Below are positions 18,609-27,265 of a stretch of DNA of 64,000 nt, in pieces; the stretch's first letter is position 1; each line of letters starts with the position of its first letter. The position numbers and the translations under genes were made by a program. The stretch is from Rhizobiaceae bacterium (GTDB lineage Bacteria; Pseudomonadota; Alphaproteobacteria; Rhizobiales; Rhizobiaceae), in contig JAMLJC010000002.1 in assembly GCA_023953845.1 (NCBI GenBank), positions 744,001-808,000 on the forward strand. The letters are read 5' to 3'. The notes under the pieces are model-generated. The model saw only the letters and a list, made by a program, of their open reading frames with translations, ran no database searches and was not told the origin of the DNA.

Positions 18609-18623
18609 GTTCCAGTTGTGTTC
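18609..18623 (-). promoter_or_regulatory. LexA (SOS) box upstream of lexA
   Basis: Plus-strand GTTC-CAGTTGT-GTTC is an exact match to the GTTC-N7-GTTC direct-repeat operator known for alphaproteobacterial LexA. It lies between the moeA stop and lexA start, 53 bp upstream of the lexA ATG. A further GTTC on the minus strand (18597-18594) lies beside it. This implies a lexA promoter separate from the moa/trp operon. Confidence 0.85.
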
Positions 18624-18700
18624 CGCAACCGTTTAAAGTTTAATGAATTTGGTAAGGTCTCGGCAGCTTTTTGGCGCGCTGCGCGCGATGCTGGCGACCT

Positions 18701-19903
18701 TCAGCGCAGCAGTATCATCCGGCAGGCGGACCCGGCGGGTGCGGCGGGCGCAAACGGTTCGCGCACGATCAGGGCGTTGGCCGAGGCGAGCGTCCGCAGC
18801 ATGGAGGAATCCTGCACGTCGAAGGCGCGGACGCTGAACCCTCCCTCGGTGCGTGTCGCGACGGCGCGAATATAGTCCTGCCGCAGATCGTTTGCCGGCA
18901 TGGATGTTTCCAGCGTCGCCTCGACAAGCCTCGGTGTCCAGTTGCGGCCGGACAGCCGCGCCAGCAAAGGCCGCAGGAAGAGGTGCGAGCAGACGAGGCT
19001 CGCCACCGGATTGCCGGGCAGGCCGAGGCAACGGGTCCGCCCGAGCCGGCCGAACATCAGCGGTTTGCCGGGGCGCATCGCGATTTTCCAGAAATCGAGC
19101 GCCATGCCTTCGCCGGTCAGCACCCCGTGAACGAGGTCATGATCGCCGACGGATGCGCCGCCGAGCGTCACGACGACATCGGCGTCCGCACGGAGCGCCT
19201 TGCGCACCAGCGCGGTAATCGCCTCGACATCGTCGGTCGCTATGCCGAGATCCATGACGCGTGCGCCGGCGGACTCCGCAATCGCGGCGACGCCATAACC
19301 GTTCGACGCGATGATCTGGCCGGGGCCGGGCTCGCTGCCCGGCGGCAGCAACTCGTCTCCCGTGGCGATGATGGCGACCAGCGGCCGTGCGACGACCGGA
19401 AGCTCCGCATTGTTGCCCGCTGCCACCAGCGAGAGCGCCGCAGGATCGACCGTACGGCCTTTTTCGAGCAGCCTGTCGCCCTCGGCGAAATCCAGTCCGC
19501 GCAACCTTATGTTCTTGCCTTGCGCCGTCGGCTCGACAATCTCGACATTGTCTTCATGTGCCCGTGTGTTTTCCTGGATGACGACCGTGTCCGCGCCTTC
19601 GGGCATCGGCGCGCCCGTGAAGATGCGCACGGCCTCGCCCTCACCGACACGCCCCGCAAAAGGCCGGCCGGCCGGCGCCTGGCCGATGATCTTGAGCGTA
19701 GCGGGCAGGGAAACGATGTCGGCGGCGCGCACGGCGTAGCCGTCCATGGCGGACGCATCGAAGGGCGGCTGCGTGCGGCGTGCAAAAACATCGGCGGCAA
19801 GCGTCCGCCCGGTGGCGTCCGACAGCGGTATCATTTCTGCCGGCTTCGGCTCCGCTCCATCGAGCAGCTTCGTCAGCGCGTCGTCAACCGGAAGCAATGA
19901 CAT
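18701..19903 (-). CDS. moeA: Molybdopterin molybdotransferase
   Basis: Inserts molybdate into adenylated molybdopterin, the last step of molybdenum cofactor synthesis. The 400-residue protein from the ATG at 19903 shows PPFDASAMDGYAVRAAD, GAPMPEGADTVV, ATGDEL and TLGGASVGDHDLV, all MoeA hallmarks. The start fits five bases after the moaC stop. The open frame runs on to 20161 but that part is a shadow of moaC. End of the ppiD-trpD-trpC-moaC-moeA string. Confidence 0.96.
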   Translation of the reverse strand: MSLLPVDDALTKLLDGAEPKPAEMIPLSDATGRTLAADVFARRTQPPFDASAMDGYAVRAADIVSLPATLKIIGQAPAGRPFAGRVGEGEAVRIFTGAPMPEGADTVVIQENTRAHEDNVEIVEPTAQGKNIRLRGLDFAEGDRLLEKGRTVDPAALSLVAAGNNAELPVVARPLVAIIATGDELLPPGSEPGPGQIIASNGYGVAAIAESAGARVMDLGIATDDVEAITALVRKALRADADVVVTLGGASVGDHDLVHGVLTGEGMALDFWKIAMRPGKPLMFGRLGRTRCLGLPGNPVASLVCSHLFLRPLLARLSGRNWTPRLVEATLETSMPANDLRQDYIRAVATRTEGGFSVRAFDVQDSSMLRTLASANALIVREPFAPAAPAGSACRMILLR

Positions 19904-19908
19904 CGGTT

Positions 19909-20394
19909 TCACCCGGCGCGAAAATCGCCCGACTTGCCGCCGGTCTTTTCGATCAGGCGGACGTCGGAGATGACCATGGCGCGGTCGACGGCCTTGGCCA
20001 TGTCGTAGATGGTGAGGCAGGCGACGGAAGCCGCCGTCAGCGCCTCCATCTCGACGCCTGTCTTTCCGGTGACGCGCGCCAGCGCGGTGACCCGGAGTCC
20101 GGGAAGCGTCTCGTCGGGCTCGATCTCGACGCTTACCTTCGTCAGCAGCAGGGGATGGCACAGCGGGATGAGTTCGTGCGTCTTCTTTGCCGCCATGATG
20201 CCGGCGATGCGCGCGGTGCCGAGCACGTCGCCCTTCTTCGCGTTACCGGCGAGGATCGTGTCCAGCGTCTGGCGCTGCATCTTCACGCTTCCCTCGGCAG
20301 TCGCCGTGCGTTCGGTCTCCGGTTTTGCGCCGACATCGACCATATGCGCTTCGCCGGAAGCGCCGATATGGCTGAGAGTGGGTGAGGCCGCCAT
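19909..20394 (-). CDS. moaC: Cyclic pyranopterin monophosphate synthase
   Basis: Converts the MoaA product (3',8-cyclo-GTP) to cyclic pyranopterin monophosphate. The 161-residue hexamer subunit has LIPLCHPLLLTKV and the C-terminal GVEMEALTAASVACLTIYDMAK with the catalytic Lys in DMAKAVDR. The ATG overlaps the trpC stop (TGATG), so translation is coupled. Its partner moaA is 35 kb away in this window. Confidence 0.97.
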   Translation of the reverse strand: MAASPTLSHIGASGEAHMVDVGAKPETERTATAEGSVKMQRQTLDTILAGNAKKGDVLGTARIAGIMAAKKTHELIPLCHPLLLTKVSVEIEPDETLPGLRVTALARVTGKTGVEMEALTAASVACLTIYDMAKAVDRAMVISDVRLIEKTGGKSGDFRAG

Positions 20395-21209
20395 CAGGCA
20401 GCGGGCGCGGCGACCGCCACGCCTTCGAGCAGGAGCCGCGTCGCCGCCGTGACATCCGCCTGCCGCATCAGGCTCTCGCCGACGAGGAAGGCGCCGATGC
20501 CGGCGCGCGCCAGCCGCGCGCAGTCGGCATGTGTGAAGATACCGCTTTCGCCGACCAGCAGCCGGTCGCCGGGCACCATGCCGGCGAGCCGTTCCGAGGT
20601 TTCGAGACTGACGTCGAAGGTGCGCAGGTTGCGGTTGTTGGTGCCGACGAGGCGTGACGAGAGCTTAAGCGCCCGTTCCATCTCGGCCTCGTCATGCACC
20701 TCCACCAAAGCATCCATGCCGAGGTCGAAGGCCGCATCCTCCAGCGCCTTAGCCAGGTCGTCGTCGACGCTCGCCATGATGATGAGGATGGCGTCCGCGC
20801 CCCAGGCGCGGGCCTCGGCCACCTGATAGGTGTCGAACAGGAAATCCTTGCGCAATGCGGGCAGGCTGACGGCTTCCCGCGCTGCAGTCAGGAATTCCGG
20901 CGCACCCTGGAAGGATGGCGTATCGGTCAGCACCGAGAGACAGGCGGCGCCACCGGCCTCGTAAGCCTTCGCCAGCGCCGGAGGGTCGAAATCGGCGCGG
21001 ATGAGCCCCCTGGACGGGCTGGCCTTCTTGATCTCGGCGATCAGGCCGAATTTGCCGGCGGCGCGTTTTGCCTCCAGCGCCCGAAGAAAGCCGCGCGCCG
21101 GAGCCTGATCAGCGGCTTTTGCCCTGATTTCGGCAAGCGGCGCGCGGGCCTTCGCTGCGGCGATCTCGTCGCGCTTGTAGGCTTCGATGCGTTTCAGAAT
21201 GTCGGCCAT
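20394..21209 (-). CDS. trpC: Indole-3-glycerol phosphate synthase
   Basis: Closes the indole ring from carboxyphenylamino-deoxyribulose phosphate in tryptophan synthesis. The 271-residue (beta/alpha)8 enzyme shows FGLIAEIKKASPSRGLI with the catalytic Lys, RKDFLFDTYQV, and NNRNLRTFDVS. It is monofunctional: there is no TrpF domain. It lies 56 bp after trpD and is translationally coupled to moaC. Confidence 0.97.
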   Translation of the reverse strand: MADILKRIEAYKRDEIAAAKARAPLAEIRAKAADQAPARGFLRALEAKRAAGKFGLIAEIKKASPSRGLIRADFDPPALAKAYEAGGAACLSVLTDTPSFQGAPEFLTAAREAVSLPALRKDFLFDTYQVAEARAWGADAILIIMASVDDDLAKALEDAAFDLGMDALVEVHDEAEMERALKLSSRLVGTNNRNLRTFDVSLETSERLAGMVPGDRLLVGESGIFTHADCARLARAGIGAFLVGESLMRQADVTAATRLLLEGVAVAAPAA

Positions 21210-21265
21210 GTCAAAGGCTCTTTTGCTGTCCGCGCCTCAATAACAGAAGGGCGCGACCCTTGCCA

Positions 21266-22276
21266 TCACGCGTTGGAAACGCGTTCGAGATCGGCCAGCA
21301 CGCTTGCTGCCTTGCCGCTGTCGATCGACCTGGCCGCCTTTTCGATGCCGTCCTGCAGCGTCTTCGCCTTGCCGGCGACCACGAGCCCCGCGCCGGCGTT
21401 CATAAGAACCGTGTCGCGATAGGCGCCCGCCTCGCCGGAAAGCACTTTCCTCAATGCCTTCGCGTTGAACTCCGCGTCACCGCCGCGCAGCGCTGCACGG
21501 TCGTGACGCTTCAGGCCGAAATCCTCCGGCGTGATGACGAAGCTCTGTACCGCGCCCTCGATAAGGGCAGACACATGCGTCTCGCCGGCGGCGGTGATCT
21601 CGTCGAGCCCGTCACCATGCACCACCCAGGCGCTCTCCGCGCCGAGATTGTAGAGCGTCTCGGCCACCGGGCCAACCCATTCCGGCGCGAACACGCCAAC
21701 CATCTGGCGCTTCACGCCGGCCGGATTGGAGAGGGGGCCGAGCAGGTTGAAGATGGTGCGGGTGCCGAGCTCAACGCGCACCGGCCCGACATGCTTCATC
21801 GCCGGATGATGCGCGGGCGCGAACATGAAGCCGATGCCGGCTTCGCTTATGCACCGGGTGATCGATGCGGGTTCGAGATCGATCTTGATGCCGAGCGCCG
21901 TCAGCACGTCGGCCGCGCCGGTCGATGACGACAGGCCGCGATTGCCATGCTTGGCGACGGGTACGCCGCAGCCTGCGATGACAAAGGCGGACGCGGTCGA
22001 AATGTTGACGCTGTGCGAATTGTCACCGCCGGTGCCGACGATGTCGATCGCATCGGCCGGAGCGTCCACGCGCAGCATCTTGTCGCGCATGGTGGCGACC
22101 GCGCCCGCGATCTCGTCGACCACCTCGCCGCGCACCCGCAGCGCCATCAGGAAGCCGCCCACCTGTCCCGGCGTGGCATCGCCGGACATGATGATGTCGA
22201 AAGCGTCCTTCGCTTCCTCGAAGGTGAGATGGCTGCCGGAAGCAGCCTTCGCGATAAAGGGTTTCAGCGCGCTCAT
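21266..22276 (-). CDS. trpD: Anthranilate phosphoribosyltransferase
   Basis: Transfers phosphoribosyl from PRPP to anthranilate. The 336-residue protein contains the PRPP-binding GTGGDNSHSVNISTAS, KHGNRGLSSSTGAADVLTALG and FNLLGPLSNPAG. It starts six bases after the ppiD stop. No trpE or trpG is adjacent; in rhizobia these are usually a separate fused trpE(G). Confidence 0.97.
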   Translation of the reverse strand: MSALKPFIAKAASGSHLTFEEAKDAFDIIMSGDATPGQVGGFLMALRVRGEVVDEIAGAVATMRDKMLRVDAPADAIDIVGTGGDNSHSVNISTASAFVIAGCGVPVAKHGNRGLSSSTGAADVLTALGIKIDLEPASITRCISEAGIGFMFAPAHHPAMKHVGPVRVELGTRTIFNLLGPLSNPAGVKRQMVGVFAPEWVGPVAETLYNLGAESAWVVHGDGLDEITAAGETHVSALIEGAVQSFVITPEDFGLKRHDRAALRGGDAEFNAKALRKVLSGEAGAYRDTVLMNAGAGLVVAGKAKTLQDGIEKAARSIDSGKAASVLADLERVSNA

Positions 22277-22282
22277 GTCGGC

Positions 22283-24175
22283 TCAGAATGCCATGGCGCG
22301 CTCGACCGCGCCTTGATCGATACGAACATCGTATTCCGCCTCCAGGCGGGAAACCAGCTGGTCGAGCAGATCGTCCGCCAGTCCCGAGGAGAAGCTTGCC
22401 TTCGTCTGGTCGGGAAGGGCGCTGCCGTCGGCGCCGGCCGGCTCGAACACCTCCGTCACCTTGAAGACGATCTGCGCGTCATCGGTCGGCGCCGGCGCGA
22501 GCCCGGTCTGGCCTTCGGCGATCGCGAAGACCGCGGCGACGCCCTCCTGACCGAAATCGGCGTCGTCAGCCTGCCGCTTCAGGCCACGTTTGGTCTGCTT
22601 TTCCAGATTCAGCTCGGTGGCGGCCGCGTCGAGCGAATCGCCATCCTTCACGCGCTTCTCCACCCCGGTCGCCTTCGCCGCGAGCCGCGTCCTCGTTTCG
22701 TCCGCTTTCCAGTCGGTAACGACGCGCTCGCGAACCTCGTCGAGCGCCCGTTCGCGGGCAGGAGTTATGCCCTCGACCTCGAAGAAAACAAAGCCGTTGC
22801 TGCCGATATTGATCGCGTCGTTCTCGACATTCACTTCGGAATCGAACGCGGCGGCCAACACCTCAGCCGACTGCGGTATGTCGTTGACGATCGTGCCGTC
22901 CGGGCGCTGCGCGCTGCGATCGATCGCGTCGATCGTCACCACCTTCAGGTTGAGCTTCTGCGCGGCCTCCGCAAGCGACGCGCCGCCGGCGCGGGCGTCC
23001 TCGTAGCTGTCGTGCACGTCGAGCAGCACGCGGCTCGCCTCCGCGACGGCCAGCGCCTTGCGGATCTCGTCCTTCACCTCGGCGAGAGGCCGGACGACTT
23101 CCGGCGTGATCTCCGTCACGCGCACCAGGACCGGACCAAAGGCTCCCTTCACGACCGGGCTCACCTCGTTGACCTGCAGCTTGAACGCGGCTTCAGCGAC
23201 GGCGGGGTCGGAAACCTTGTCCCTGGTCAGCGTGCCGAGCTGGACGTCGGCCATCGACCGGCCCTCCGACGCCACGAGCTGGTCGAATGTCGAGCCGGCC
23301 TTCAGGCTGTCGGCAGCCACCTGCGCGGCTTCCTCGCTCGCAAAGACGAGCTGTTCGATCTTGCGCATCTCCGGCGTCGAATAGCGCGCCGCCTTGTTGG
23401 CCTCGTAGTCGCTGGCGACCTGTTCGTCGCTGATCGCGGATTCGTCCGCGATGTCCTCCGGCTCGAGCTTGATATAGGAGATTTTGCGATATTCCGGCGC
23501 GCCGTAATTCGCCTTGCGCTCGTCGAACCATTTGGTGAGGACGTCGTTCGACGGCTCCTCGATCGGCTCGACGAGGCTTTTGGGCAGCACCAGGAACTCG
23601 ACCGTCCGATCCTCGCCCTGATAGAGCGCAACGGCGCGGTAGAAGGCAGTGGGCGCCTTGAGGCCGTCGGATACCGCCTCGACGATCTGCTGGCGCACGG
23701 CAACCTGCTCGCGGTTGCGCAGATAGTCCTCGGGGCGCATGCCCACCTGCTGCAACACGTAGTTGAACTGATTGCGGTCGAACTTGCCGTCAGGTCCATG
23801 GAAAACGGCATCTTCGGCCGTCAGCGCGGCCACGCGCTCGCGGGAGACGCCGAGGCCGAGCGTGCGCGCCTGTTCGTCCAGCACGGCGCCGGCCACGAGC
23901 TGCGCCAGCACCTGGCTCTCGATGCCGAGGGCCTTTGCCTGGTCGCGCGTCAGCCGCATGCCGAACTGCTGCGACATGACCGACATCTGGCGGTCGTAGG
24001 CGAGCCGGTAGTCCAGCGCCGAGACGGTTGTGCCGCCGGCGGTGATGACATTCGTCCCGCCCATGCCGGAAATCATCTGGCCCGAGATTCCCCATACGGC
24101 GAAGCTCCCGACCAGCAGGATCAGCAGGAGTTTCGCCACCCATGTCGAAGCGGCTTTTCGGAGACTGTCGAGCAT
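22283..24175 (-). CDS. ppiD: PpiD-like periplasmic folding chaperone (SurA_N/PPIC)
   Basis: Membrane-anchored periplasmic chaperone with a parvulin-type peptidyl-prolyl isomerase domain, thought to assist proteins leaving the Sec channel. From the ATG at 24175 it has 630 residues: a single membrane anchor at about 12-32 (VAKLLLILLVGSFAVWGISG), a SurA-like chaperone region, and a parvulin region near 250-370 (MRKIEQLVFASEEAAQVAADSLKAG). The frame runs to 24325 upstream, but a cytoplasmic tail of about 11 residues is the family pattern. Heads the trpD-trpC-moaC-moeA operon. Confidence 0.9.
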   Translation of the reverse strand: MLDSLRKAASTWVAKLLLILLVGSFAVWGISGQMISGMGGTNVITAGGTTVSALDYRLAYDRQMSVMSQQFGMRLTRDQAKALGIESQVLAQLVAGAVLDEQARTLGLGVSRERVAALTAEDAVFHGPDGKFDRNQFNYVLQQVGMRPEDYLRNREQVAVRQQIVEAVSDGLKAPTAFYRAVALYQGEDRTVEFLVLPKSLVEPIEEPSNDVLTKWFDERKANYGAPEYRKISYIKLEPEDIADESAISDEQVASDYEANKAARYSTPEMRKIEQLVFASEEAAQVAADSLKAGSTFDQLVASEGRSMADVQLGTLTRDKVSDPAVAEAAFKLQVNEVSPVVKGAFGPVLVRVTEITPEVVRPLAEVKDEIRKALAVAEASRVLLDVHDSYEDARAGGASLAEAAQKLNLKVVTIDAIDRSAQRPDGTIVNDIPQSAEVLAAAFDSEVNVENDAINIGSNGFVFFEVEGITPARERALDEVRERVVTDWKADETRTRLAAKATGVEKRVKDGDSLDAAATELNLEKQTKRGLKRQADDADFGQEGVAAVFAIAEGQTGLAPAPTDDAQIVFKVTEVFEPAGADGSALPDQTKASFSSGLADDLLDQLVSRLEAEYDVRIDQGAVERAMAF

Positions 24176-24318
24176 TGCCTGTTCCGGTGGTGCGCGTGTT
24201 CGGCGCGTTCTTGCGCAAGGGCAATAGCGTCCTTCTCCGCCAGTGTCGATTGCTTTGTGGCTTGATTTTGGTAGTGAAAGCGCCGCGGCCGGGTTCGGCC
24301 TTGGGGAGATATCGGCCG

Positions 24319-25083
24319 ATGACACTTGGCATCCGCCCGCTTGTCGCGGGAAACTGGAAAATGAACGGCACCGGCGCTCAGCTGGATGAGCTTCGCGCCA
24401 TAGGGCACGGCTTTATGAGTGGTCTCGATGCCGAGACGGAAGCGCTTGTTTGCGTGCCCGCGACGCTTCTGACGCGTGCCGCCGCCATTCTGTCGGCGAC
24501 GCCCGTCAAGACCGGCGGTCAGGATTGTCATGCCAAAGCCAATGGTGCGCATACTGGCGACATCTCGGCGGAGATGCTGAAGGATGCCGGCGCGTCGCAT
24601 GTGATCGTCGGCCATTCGGAGCGTCGCACCGACCATGGCGAAACCGATGCCGATGTCCACGCAAAGACTGAAGCGGCGTGGCGGGCGGGACTGGTGGCCG
24701 TCATCTGCATCGGCGAAACGCGCGGCGAGCGCGAGTCCGGCGCTACGCTCGACGTGCTTTCCAGACAGGTCGCCGGCTCGGTGCCTCGGGAGGCGACCTC
24801 AGCCAACACCGTGATCGCCTATGAACCGGTGTGGGCGATCGGCACGGGCCTGACGCCGACATCCGCTGATGTGGCCAAGGCGCATGCCCATATCCGCGCG
24901 AGGCTTCGGGACTTGCTGGGCGATGGAGCGGAAAGGATGCGCATTCTCTATGGCGGCTCGGTCAAGCCGTCGAATGCGGTCGAGCTTCTGGGTGTTGCCA
25001 ATGTCGACGGGGCGCTGGTCGGCGGCGCGAGCCTGAAGGCTGCGGATTTTCTCGGCATCGCGGAAGCATACCGGTCGATCTGA
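24319..25083 (+). CDS. tpiA: Triose-phosphate isomerase
   Basis: Interconverts dihydroxyacetone phosphate and glyceraldehyde 3-phosphate. The 254-residue barrel has VAGNWKMNG at the start (Asn, Lys), VIVGHSERR (catalytic His), AYEPVWAIGTG (catalytic Glu) and LYGGSVKPSN for phosphate binding. The ATG at 24319 gives the standard start; the frame is open to 24142. It diverges from ppiD across 143 bp and precedes secG, a conserved alphaproteobacterial pair. Confidence 0.97.
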   Translation: MTLGIRPLVAGNWKMNGTGAQLDELRAIGHGFMSGLDAETEALVCVPATLLTRAAAILSATPVKTGGQDCHAKANGAHTGDISAEMLKDAGASHVIVGHSERRTDHGETDADVHAKTEAAWRAGLVAVICIGETRGERESGATLDVLSRQVAGSVPREATSANTVIAYEPVWAIGTGLTPTSADVAKAHAHIRARLRDLLGDGAERMRILYGGSVKPSNAVELLGVANVDGALVGGASLKAADFLGIAEAYRSI

Positions 25084-25216
25084 TCAATTCGCGTTGTAAT
25101 CACGCAGGCCCTCACCATATTGGCGCAGGGCTTGGAATTGCCACGAAACCGTTGTAGTGAGCCGCCTCTGCCGCGAGCGCCTCGCTTGATTTGTTGCCGA
25201 AGGCACCTGAACGACC

Positions 25217-25639
25217 ATGCAAACAGTTCTCATCGTCATCCATCTCATGGTCGTGCTGGCCCTGGTCGGCGTTGTGCTGCTTCAGCGCTCCGAAGGCGGC
25301 GGTCTGGGCATTGGCGGCGGTTCCGGCTTCATGACGGCGCGTGGCGCGGCGAATGCGCTGACCCGTACGACGGGCATCCTTGCCATTGCCTTCTTCGCCA
25401 CCTCGCTGGCGCTGTCCATCCTCGCTCGCTACGGCGAGCGTCCGACAGACATTCTCGATCGGGTGCCGTCGCAGTCCGAGCAGGCGCCGGGCGGCGCCGG
25501 TGTGCTCGACCAGCTCGGCGGCGGCACGACCACGCCCGCGGCTCCCGCGCCCTCCGAGTCGACCACGGCCCCCGCCGCGGGTGGCGAGCAGACTGCTCCT
25601 GCGACGCCGTCCCAGCCGCAGGTTCCGACCGGCCAGTAG
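25217..25639 (+). CDS. secG: Preprotein translocase subunit SecG
   Basis: Small SecYEG subunit in the inner membrane. The 140-residue protein has two membrane helices (about 3-22 and 52-74) joined by the conserved loop LLQRSEGGGLGIGGGSGFMTARG. The tail is long and Ala/Pro-rich, which is common in alphaproteobacteria. In relatives pyrG usually follows secG; here pyrG lies 22 kb further on. Confidence 0.95.
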   Translation: MQTVLIVIHLMVVLALVGVVLLQRSEGGGLGIGGGSGFMTARGAANALTRTTGILAIAFFATSLALSILARYGERPTDILDRVPSQSEQAPGGAGVLDQLGGGTTTPAAPAPSESTTAPAAGGEQTAPATPSQPQVPTGQ

Positions 25640-25860
25640 TGATTGTTCAGACAAACGTTGTTCAACGATAACGGCGGGCATTTCCGTTTCCGATCACAGT
25701 TGAGTGAATTTGCTACTCGCGATGCATCGTGACGGCGACTGTTGCAGCGCTGCAATTGAGTGGAAGCCCGTTGTTCGAATATGAGTGACCGGCGGCAGGG
25801 CGCAGTTTTCCGAACCCTGACGTGTGTTTGTAACATCAGAGCATTTTGGGATTATACCTC

Positions 25861-27171
25861 ATGCAACTCCGTGGCCTCGTCGCGTTGACGTTGTGCGCCT
25901 TGATCGGCGCCATCCCGGCAGCTCTTGCCGCCGGTCAGCCATCCACCATCATTACGCAGGAATCCTCGGCTTCGGCGCAGAATCCCAAGCAGGATTCCAA
26001 GAAAGTCGTGAAGAAGAAATCCAAGGCATCGGTGAAAAAGGAACTGACGCCGGAGGAGAAGAAGGCGGCCGAGAAGAAGAAGCTCGCCGACGAAAAGGCC
26101 CGGAAGGAAGCGGAAAAGAAGAAGCTGGCGGAAAAGGCGAAAGCCGAAGCCGCCAAAAAGCTGGCGGAAAAGAAGAAGGCCGAAGAAGCCAAGAAGCTTG
26201 CCAAGGCCAAGGAACTGAAAGCCAAGAAGATTGCAGCCGCCAAGGAGGCCGAGGAACGCAAGGCGGCCGCCGCGAAAGCCGCTGCTGAGCGGAAGGCGGC
26301 TGCTGCCAAGGCGGCTGAGGAGCGCAAGCTGGCTCAGGCGAAGGCAGCCGAGGAACGGAAGGCCGCCGCCAAGGCCAAGGCCGATGCCGCGCTGGCCGCG
26401 AAACTGGCAAAGGAGAAGGCTCAGGAAGAGGCCCGACTCGCCAAGCTGAAGGCGATCGAGGATGCCAAGCAGGCGAAGATCCGGGCCGCGGAGGCTGCGC
26501 GTCAGGCCGAGATCGCCCGGCTGACGTCCATGGAGATCGCGAAAACCGGCAACAACGGCGAATTGCGCAGCGAAATTGCCGCCGCGCCCAAGCAGACCGG
26601 TTTCCTCGGCCTGTTCTCCAGCACGCCGAAGGCTTCGATGCTGGCGGAAACCCGCGCGCTCGACGCCGTGCTCGAACAGCGCGACGCCAAGAAGAAGTTC
26701 CGCGTCAAGGAGGACTTCGAGCCGCGGACCGTCGAATTCCCCGGCTACGACGCCGGCACGATCGTCATCGATACGTCGTCGCGCTATCTTTATCTGGTCC
26801 AGTCCTCGTCCAAGGCACGTCGCTACGCGATTGCCGTCGGCAAGGAAGGCCTCCAGTTCAAGGGCAGCGTCACCGTCGGCGACAAGCAGGAGTGGCCGCG
26901 CTGGATTCCGACGCTTGAAATGCAGAAGCGCGATCCGAAGAAATACGGTCCCTACAAGGACGGCATGGCGGGCGGTCCGGACAATCCGCTCGGCGCGCGC
27001 GCCATATACCTCTATCAGGGCAAGAAGGACACGCATCTGCGCATCCACGGCACCAACGCGCCTGAGACGATCGGGACAAGTTCCTCCAACGGCTGTTTCC
27101 GCATGGTGAACGAGCACGTTCAGGATCTTTACAGCCGCGTGAAGGTGGGAACCCAGGTCATCGTGATGTAA
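25861..27171 (+). CDS. L,D-transpeptidase (YkuD) with a long Lys/Ala/Glu helical stalk
   Basis: Secreted YkuD-family enzyme; such enzymes make 3-3 peptidoglycan crosslinks or tie proteins to peptidoglycan. From the ATG at 25861 (436 residues) there is a signal peptide (about 1-25, ending AALAA), then a region of roughly 175 residues made almost only of Lys, Ala, Glu and Arg that should form one long helix, including four 11-residue repeats. The catalytic domain is C-terminal (about 290-436), with HGTNAPETIG and SSSNGCFRM (His396, Cys412), a complete active site. An in-frame TTG at 25846 is a less likely start. A strong terminator follows. Confidence 0.9.
   Translation: MQLRGLVALTLCALIGAIPAALAAGQPSTIITQESSASAQNPKQDSKKVVKKKSKASVKKELTPEEKKAAEKKKLADEKARKEAEKKKLAEKAKAEAAKKLAEKKKAEEAKKLAKAKELKAKKIAAAKEAEERKAAAAKAAAERKAAAAKAAEERKLAQAKAAEERKAAAKAKADAALAAKLAKEKAQEEARLAKLKAIEDAKQAKIRAAEAARQAEIARLTSMEIAKTGNNGELRSEIAAAPKQTGFLGLFSSTPKASMLAETRALDAVLEQRDAKKKFRVKEDFEPRTVEFPGYDAGTIVIDTSSRYLYLVQSSSKARRYAIAVGKEGLQFKGSVTVGDKQEWPRWIPTLEMQKRDPKKYGPYKDGMAGGPDNPLGARAIYLYQGKKDTHLRIHGTNAPETIGTSSSNGCFRMVNEHVQDLYSRVKVGTQVIVM
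26251..26382 (+). repeat. Four tandem 11-residue coding repeats in the transpeptidase stalk
   Basis: Four consecutive 33-base units encode EERKAAAAKAA, AERKAAAAKAA, EERKLAQAKAA and EERKAAAKAKA. The DNA units are similar but not identical. An 11-residue period suits a straight alpha-helix or right-handed coiled coil. The copy number may vary between strains. Confidence 0.85.
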
Positions 27172-27194
27172 GGCTTTGGGCAGCGTGCGATCGA

Positions 27195-27220
27195 GGCCGC
27201 CTGCGGGCGGCCTTTTCTTT
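27195..27220 (+). terminator. Rho-independent terminator after the L,D-transpeptidase gene
   Basis: GGCCGCC and GGCGGCC form a perfect 7-bp stem (8 with a flanking A-T pair) around TGCG, followed by TTTTCTTT. It lies 24 bp after the stop. Confidence 0.9.
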
Positions 27221-27265
27221 GGCGCGCCGCTCAAGTAGACCGCGCGTGAAGGAAGGGTCGACGCC

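Noticed and set aside
21947..24265. 772-codon open frame on + across trpD/ppiD
   Set aside because: It lies opposite clear trpD and ppiD genes, has shadow-like Arg/His/Leu-rich composition and no domain; long antisense frames are common in GC-rich DNA.
26040..26560. Short repeated units that might suggest a CRISPR or tandem DNA array
   Set aside because: They are in-frame codon repeats of the Lys/Ala/Glu stalk; no spacers of constant length exist.
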